This document shows positions 5,553-8,809 of a stretch of 8,809 nt of DNA, one piece after another. The notes beneath the pieces are model-generated. The model did not search any database. It had not been told where the DNA came from and was given only the letters and a program-made list of their open reading frames with translations. The stretch covers positions 1-8,809 of the forward strand of contig CACXFZ010000158.1 in the NCBI GenBank assembly GCA_902767025.1, read 5' to 3'. Position 1 is the first letter of the stretch. Each line of letters starts with the position of its first letter. The DNA is from an uncultured Coriobacteriaceae bacterium (GTDB lineage: Bacteria > Actinomycetota > Coriobacteriia > Coriobacteriales > Eggerthellaceae). A program made the position numbers and the translations under genes.

Positions 5553-6827
5553 ATGGATCACGAATGCGACGATAGGGCCATGCTGCCGGACTGGGACGGA
5601 CGCGCGATCCTGCTCGTGGACTTGGACGCGTTTTTCGCCTCCGTCGAGCAGCTCGACCACCCCGAATGGCGCGGCAAACCGGTCATCGTGGGCGGCGACG
5701 CCACGAAGCGCGGCGTCGTGTCCACCTGCTCCTACGAAGCGCGCACCTACGGCGTGCGAAGCGCGATGCCGGCGAGCACGGCTGCCCGGCTCTGCCCCGA
5801 CGCCATCTGGGTTTCGGGCAACTTCGCGCGCTACAAGGAAGTGTCCTCGCAGGTGATGCAGATCCTGCGCGACGAAAGCCCCTACGTCCATCAGGTGAGC
5901 ATCGACGAGGCCTTCGTCGACATCACCCCCACTCCCCTGTGTCCCGAACACCCCGTGCTGGTGGCGCAGCGCATCCAGCGAAACGTCGCGGACCTGGGCG
6001 TCACGTGCTCGATAGGCCTGGGTGCGAGCAAGGCGGTGGCCAAGGTCGCATCGGACCAGGACAAGCCGCAGGGTCTCACGGTCGTCTACCCGGGGCGCGA
6101 AAAGGCGTTTCTGGCGCCGCTGCCCCTCTCGTGCATGAGCGGCATCGGCCCCAAGGCGCAGCAGAAGCTCACCGCACTGGGATTGCGCACGCTGGGCGAT
6201 GTCGCCAGTGCCGACGAGACGCTGCTCAAGCCCATCTTCGGAAAGAACGCGCGCATGATGATGGACCGGTGCTCCGGCGCCGATGCCGACGAGGTGGGAT
6301 CTGGCGAGCCGGCCAAGTCGGTGAGCAACGAAATCAGCTTCGCACAGGACCTGAAGGACCGCCATGACATCGAGGCGGCCCTGCACACCGTGTGCGCCAA
6401 GGTCGCCCGCCGGCTGCGTCTGAAGGATTTGAAGGCATCGGGCGTGTCGTTGAAGGTGCGCTACGGGGACCGGTCGTCGCGCACGCAGCAGTGCCTGCTC
6501 GCCCATCCGTCCGACAGTGAATACGAGTTCTTCGAGGCGCTTCGTCCCCTGCTGGACCAGGTATGGGCCGAGGGCATGAGCGTCAGGCTGATCGGCATGG
6601 CCGCCTACCGCTTCGATGGCGAGCAGGATGTGCAGGCAACGTTGTTCGAAGACGACGGGCAGTCGCAGCAGGACCAGAAACGCGCGCAGCTCGACGAGCT
6701 CGCCCGGGCCACCGATTCGGTGCGCAACCGGTTCGGCGAGAAAGCCGTGATGTTCGGCCGCGAGATGGCGACGCTGGACAACCTGACCGGGTCCTCGTCG
6801 AAGAACCCGCACGATTACAAGGACTAG
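5553..6827 (+). CDS. dinB: DNA polymerase IV (Y-family, translesion synthesis)
   Basis: Low-fidelity Y-family DNA polymerase that extends past lesions. 424 residues, somewhat longer than the about 350 of E. coli Pol IV. Catalytic metal ligands are D23 in LLVDLDAFFAS (20-30) and D118/E119 in the SIDEAF motif (116-121). F28 is at the steric-gate position that excludes ribonucleotides. The fingers motif YEARTYGVRSAMP (61-73) and the palm/thumb SIGLGASKAVAKVASDQDKP (153-172) are present. A helix-hairpin-helix follows (GIGPKAQQKLTALGLRTLGDV, about 197-217). The little-finger domain runs from about 255 to 355. QATLF at 361-365 fits a sliding-clamp-binding motif and is followed by a charged tail with ELARATDSVRNRFGEKAVMFG. 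No ribosome binding site precedes ATG 5553, and another in-frame ATG lies at 5580. It is divergent from the CobD-like gene. It converges with the glycosyltransferase, with 3 bp between the stops. All catalytic residues are intact. Confidence 0.96.
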   Translation: MDHECDDRAMLPDWDGRAILLVDLDAFFASVEQLDHPEWRGKPVIVGGDATKRGVVSTCSYEARTYGVRSAMPASTAARLCPDAIWVSGNFARYKEVSSQVMQILRDESPYVHQVSIDEAFVDITPTPLCPEHPVLVAQRIQRNVADLGVTCSIGLGASKAVAKVASDQDKPQGLTVVYPGREKAFLAPLPLSCMSGIGPKAQQKLTALGLRTLGDVASADETLLKPIFGKNARMMMDRCSGADADEVGSGEPAKSVSNEISFAQDLKDRHDIEAALHTVCAKVARRLRLKDLKASGVSLKVRYGDRSSRTQQCLLAHPSDSEYEFFEALRPLLDQVWAEGMSVRLIGMAAYRFDGEQDVQATLFEDDGQSQQDQKRAQLDELARATDSVRNRFGEKAVMFGREMATLDNLTGSSSKNPHDYKD

Positions 6828-6830
6828 GCG

Positions 6831-7853
6831 CTAGTTGAACTTGAAGATCTTCTGGGCGGCATGGTATCCGCCGATGCCGATGCGCTTGCCCAGCGGCGTG
6901 GGGATGTTCACGCCCACGTTGATGATGTGCCGGCGCACGCTGCGGTAGGTCTTGGGATCGGCCTTCTTCAGGTAATGCCAGATCTCCTTGCGCTCCGCTT
7001 CGCCTTCCTTGGTCCCCTTCATGCGCAGGAAGATGCTGCAGATGCACATCATCATGGCGAGGTAGTTCGTCATGTAGCGCTTGAGCTTGCGCTGCGGCAC
7101 GTCGTCCTGAAGGTTGACGGTGTCGATCATCGTACGCGTCACCCGCAGCTGCTGGTCGATGCGCGAGAGCATCACCGACTCGTGGACGCTCTGGTCGTCG
7201 CGGCCGATGAAGTAATGGTACGTGTCGCAGTCGATGTAGCGGATCGTCTTCACATGCGGCAGCGGCGTGTAGGCGAAGATGTTGTCCACGTAGAAGCAGT
7301 GCTCGGGCAGGACGAAGTTCGTCTCCTTCATCAGCTGGGTGCGGTACATCAGCGAATGCATGAGCAGGTACTGGCTCGGCGTGAAGCGGCCCGTTTCAGC
7401 CCAGGTGATTTCGCGGTCGGTCGGGAACACGTTGGTGTAGCCCATGACCTGCTGCTTGCCCTCTTCGGCCTTGTCGTAGATGTAGTTGGAAACGATCAGG
7501 TCGGTGGGTTGCTGGCGCTCGATCTGCCTGCGGGCATAGGACATAACGTGGACCATCGCGTTGACGTCGAGCCAGTCGTCGGAGTCGACCACCTTGAAGT
7601 ACAGGCCCGTTGCCTCGGCGAGCCCGGCGTTGACCGCCGACCCGTGGCCGCCGTTTTCCTTGTCGATGACCTTGATGATGTCGGGATAGCGCTCCTGCCA
7701 CTGATGGGCCTTCTCGCTGGTGTTGTCCTTGGTGGAGCCGTCGTTGACGATGATGATCTCGACGTCGTCGCCGCAAAGCAGCAAAGACTCGATGCAGTGA
7801 TCCATGTACGCTGCAGAGTTGTAGCAGGGTATGGCAAACGAAATCGTCTTCAT
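6831..7853 (-). CDS. Family 2 glycosyltransferase
   Basis: Probably transfers a sugar from a nucleotide-sugar donor to a cell-surface polysaccharide, teichoic-acid-like or lipid-linked acceptor; donor and acceptor cannot be read from the sequence. 340 residues from ATG 7853. The GT-A domain opens immediately with SFAIPCYNSAAYMDHCIESL. IIIVNDGS (33-40) carries the nucleotide-binding Asp38. ENGGHGSAVNAGL is at 66-78, and VVDSDDW (88-94) contains the DxD metal/donor motif (D90, D92, D93). YVDNIFAY is in the region expected for the catalytic base, and YHYFIGRDDQSV follows. The C-terminal part (about 230-340) is basic and has no clear transmembrane helix, so the enzyme is cytoplasmic or membrane-associated. 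Start: the family begins almost directly at the MKTISFAIPCYN segment. Upstream in-frame GTGs (7865, 7904) would add non-family residues, and the one at 7904 lies inside an inverted repeat. The ribosome binding site is weak (GGGGAAG 11 bases upstream). No other cell-wall gene is next to it. Confidence 0.92.
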   Translation of the reverse strand: MKTISFAIPCYNSAAYMDHCIESLLLCGDDVEIIIVNDGSTKDNTSEKAHQWQERYPDIIKVIDKENGGHGSAVNAGLAEATGLYFKVVDSDDWLDVNAMVHVMSYARRQIERQQPTDLIVSNYIYDKAEEGKQQVMGYTNVFPTDREITWAETGRFTPSQYLLMHSLMYRTQLMKETNFVLPEHCFYVDNIFAYTPLPHVKTIRYIDCDTYHYFIGRDDQSVHESVMLSRIDQQLRVTRTMIDTVNLQDDVPQRKLKRYMTNYLAMMMCICSIFLRMKGTKEGEAERKEIWHYLKKADPKTYRSVRRHIINVGVNIPTPLGKRIGIGGYHAAQKIFKFN

Positions 7854-7886
7854 CGGACAGGACACTTCCCCATCAACCACGACACC

Positions 7887-7908
7887 AACGGTAGAGCTAG
7901 CCACCGTT
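7887..7908. promoter_or_regulatory. Perfect 6-bp inverted repeat, possible operator between the glycosyltransferase gene and pta
   Basis: AACGGT (7887-7892) and ACCGTT (7903-7908) are exact inverted copies separated by 10 bases, a spacing compatible with a dimeric regulator contacting one and a half to two helical turns. A possible minus-strand -10, TAAAAT (7914-7919), would place the glycosyltransferase transcription start inside this repeat, so a bound protein could block it. Alternatively it is a leader hairpin of the glycosyltransferase message, or chance. Confidence 0.3.
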
Positions 7909-7943
7909 AGTCAATTTTAGACTGCATGGATCGGTTCTCTGTG

Positions 7944-7949
7944 TATCAT
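7944..7949 (+). promoter_or_regulatory. Candidate -10 element of pta
   Basis: TATCAT, preceded by TGTG, lies 29 bases upstream of the pta ATG in an AT-richer stretch. It would start transcription near 7956 and leave a short leader of about 23 nt containing the AAGGGAG ribosome binding site. No good -35 at 16-18 bases; TAGACT (7918-7923) is 20 bases away. Confidence 0.4.
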
Positions 7950-7978
7950 CATAAGAACTGGACAAAGAAGGGAGTTCC

Positions 7979-8809
7979 ATGAGTGCATTCATCGAACGAA
8001 TCATCGAGCAGGCGAAGGCTGACAAGAAGACCATCGTGCTTCCCGAAGGCGACGACGTCCGCGTGCAGGAGGCGGCGAGCAAGATCGTCGCGCAGGGCAT
8101 AGCCGACATCGTGCTTCTGGGCGACGAGGAGTCCGTCCGCGCCGGCGGCTTCGACCTGGAGGGCGTGCGCATCATCGACCCGCTGCATTCGCCCGACCTG
8201 GAGCGGTACGCCGAAGCGCTGTTCGAGCTGCGCAAGCACAAGGGCATGAACCTGGACAAGGCCCGCGAAACGCTGCTGCAGCGCGTGTACTTCGGCACGA
8301 TGATGGTGAAGATGGGCGATGTCGACGGCATGGTCTGCGGCGCCACCTACACCACGTCGGACACGCTGCGCCCCAGCCTGCAGATCATCAAGACCGCCCC
8401 GAACGTGAAGCTCGTGAGCTCGTTCTTCGTGATGGTCGTGCCCAACTGCGACTACGGCGAGAACGGCGCGCTCATCTATTCGGACTGCGGCCTGGAAATT
8501 CAGCCCGACGCCGAAAAGCTCGCGCACATCGCGGTGTCCGCCGCACAGAGCTGGCGCCTGCTGTTCGGCAGCGAGCCGCGCGTGGCGATGCTTTCGCATT
8601 CGACCTACGGCTCGGCAGCCGAATCGTACGAGCGCACCAAGGTGACCGACGCGCTCGAGATGGCGCGCCAGCTGGATCCCTACCTGCTGATCGACGGCGA
8701 GATGCAGGGCGATGCCGCCCTCATCCCCGAAGTGGCCGCCTCGAAGGCGCCCGGCTCGCAGGTGGCGGGCCGTGCCAACGTGCTGATCTTCCCCGACATC
8801 GACGCCGGC
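7979..8809 (+). CDS. pta: Phosphate acetyltransferase (short form, C-terminus cut by window edge)
   Basis: Interconverts acetyl-CoA plus phosphate with acetyl phosphate plus CoA. With acetate kinase it yields ATP and acetate in fermentation. 277 residues are visible, starting MSAFIERIIEQAKADKKTIVLPEG. The protein begins directly with the PTA_PTB catalytic domain and lacks the long N-terminal regulatory region of E. coli Pta, so it is the short (about 330 residue) Gram-positive/archaeal type. Family segments are LPEGDDVRVQEAA (21-33), VCGATYTTSDTLRP (119-132), LSHSTYGSA (205-213), DGEMQGDAAL (239-248) and GRANVLIFPD (264-273). The last 50-odd residues, including the C-terminal PVNDLSRG-type catalytic segment, lie beyond the window. 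ATG 7979 has AAGGGAG 4 bases upstream, a good ribosome binding site. Its usual partner ackA is not in view and could follow downstream. Divergent from the glycosyltransferase gene across 125 bp. Confidence 0.96.
   Translation, partial: MSAFIERIIEQAKADKKTIVLPEGDDVRVQEAASKIVAQGIADIVLLGDEESVRAGGFDLEGVRIIDPLHSPDLERYAEALFELRKHKGMNLDKARETLLQRVYFGTMMVKMGDVDGMVCGATYTTSDTLRPSLQIIKTAPNVKLVSSFFVMVVPNCDYGENGALIYSDCGLEIQPDAEKLAHIAVSAAQSWRLLFGSEPRVAMLSHSTYGSAAESYERTKVTDALEMARQLDPYLLIDGEMQGDAALIPEVAASKAPGSQVAGRANVLIFPDIDAG

Noticed and set aside
5532..6812. Minus-strand open frame (426 codons) opposite dinB
   Set aside because: Same codon-register shadow. The plus strand encodes all Y-family polymerase motifs.
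6843..6852. Perfect 10-bp palindrome GAAGATCTTC near the 3' end of the glycosyltransferase gene
   Set aside because: It encodes part of the conserved-looking C-terminal KIFKFN end. There is no T-run or partner site, and palindromes of this size occur by chance.
7854..7904. GTG 7904 as start of the glycosyltransferase
   Set aside because: It adds 17 residues not seen before the conserved SFAIPCYN opening of GT2 enzymes, and it would put the inverted repeat inside the gene. ATG 7853 fits the family.
6861..7910. Plus-strand open frame (349 codons) opposite the glycosyltransferase gene, and a similar one at 7949-8599 opposite pta
   Set aside because: Codon-register shadows with biased composition and no domain signature.

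Overview
This is a G+C-rich bacterial window of ordinary chromosomal character. It holds seven protein genes, two of them cut by the window edges, and very little non-coding DNA. I see no tRNA, rRNA, insertion sequence, CRISPR array or phage gene. Codon-third-position G/C is strong. Leu TTA/CTA and Ser TCA are almost absent, so the antisense frames of most genes are open over their whole length. The gene order ileS-lspA-RluA-type pseudouridine synthase is typical of Gram-positive bacteria. Together with the base composition, a fermentative phosphate acetyltransferase and a TANNNT-type promoter next to a start codon, this suggests a high-GC, probably anaerobic actinobacterium. Coriobacteriia (Eggerthellaceae-like) is my best guess; that is an inference, not a demonstrated assignment.

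Left half, minus strand, read right to left: a CobD-like protein (4275-5411), ileS (1302-4142), lspA (798-1292) and a pseudouridine synthase gene running off the left edge (1-805). ileS, lspA and the synthase gene are tightly packed (9-bp gap, then an 8-bp ATGGCTAG overlap) and look like one transcript. Its likely promoter is an AT-rich TATAAT element at 4217-4222. The products serve translation (Ile-tRNA charging, rRNA modification) and lipoprotein maturation.

Right half: dinB (plus, 5553-6827) is divergent from the CobD-like gene and convergent, with only 3 bp between stop codons, with a family-2 glycosyltransferase (minus, 6831-7853). The glycosyltransferase is divergent from pta (plus, 7979 to the right edge). 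The two divergent intergenic regions (141 and 125 bp) carry candidate promoters. The second also holds a perfect 6-bp inverted repeat that could be an operator.

The most unusual object is the CobD-like gene. It aligns along its whole length with threonine-phosphate decarboxylase / histidinol-phosphate aminotransferase-type PLP enzymes, and it keeps an intact frame and a near-perfect ribosome binding site. However, the Schiff-base lysine and most other PLP-contacting residues are replaced. It looks like a maintained pseudoenzyme of unknown function beside ileS.
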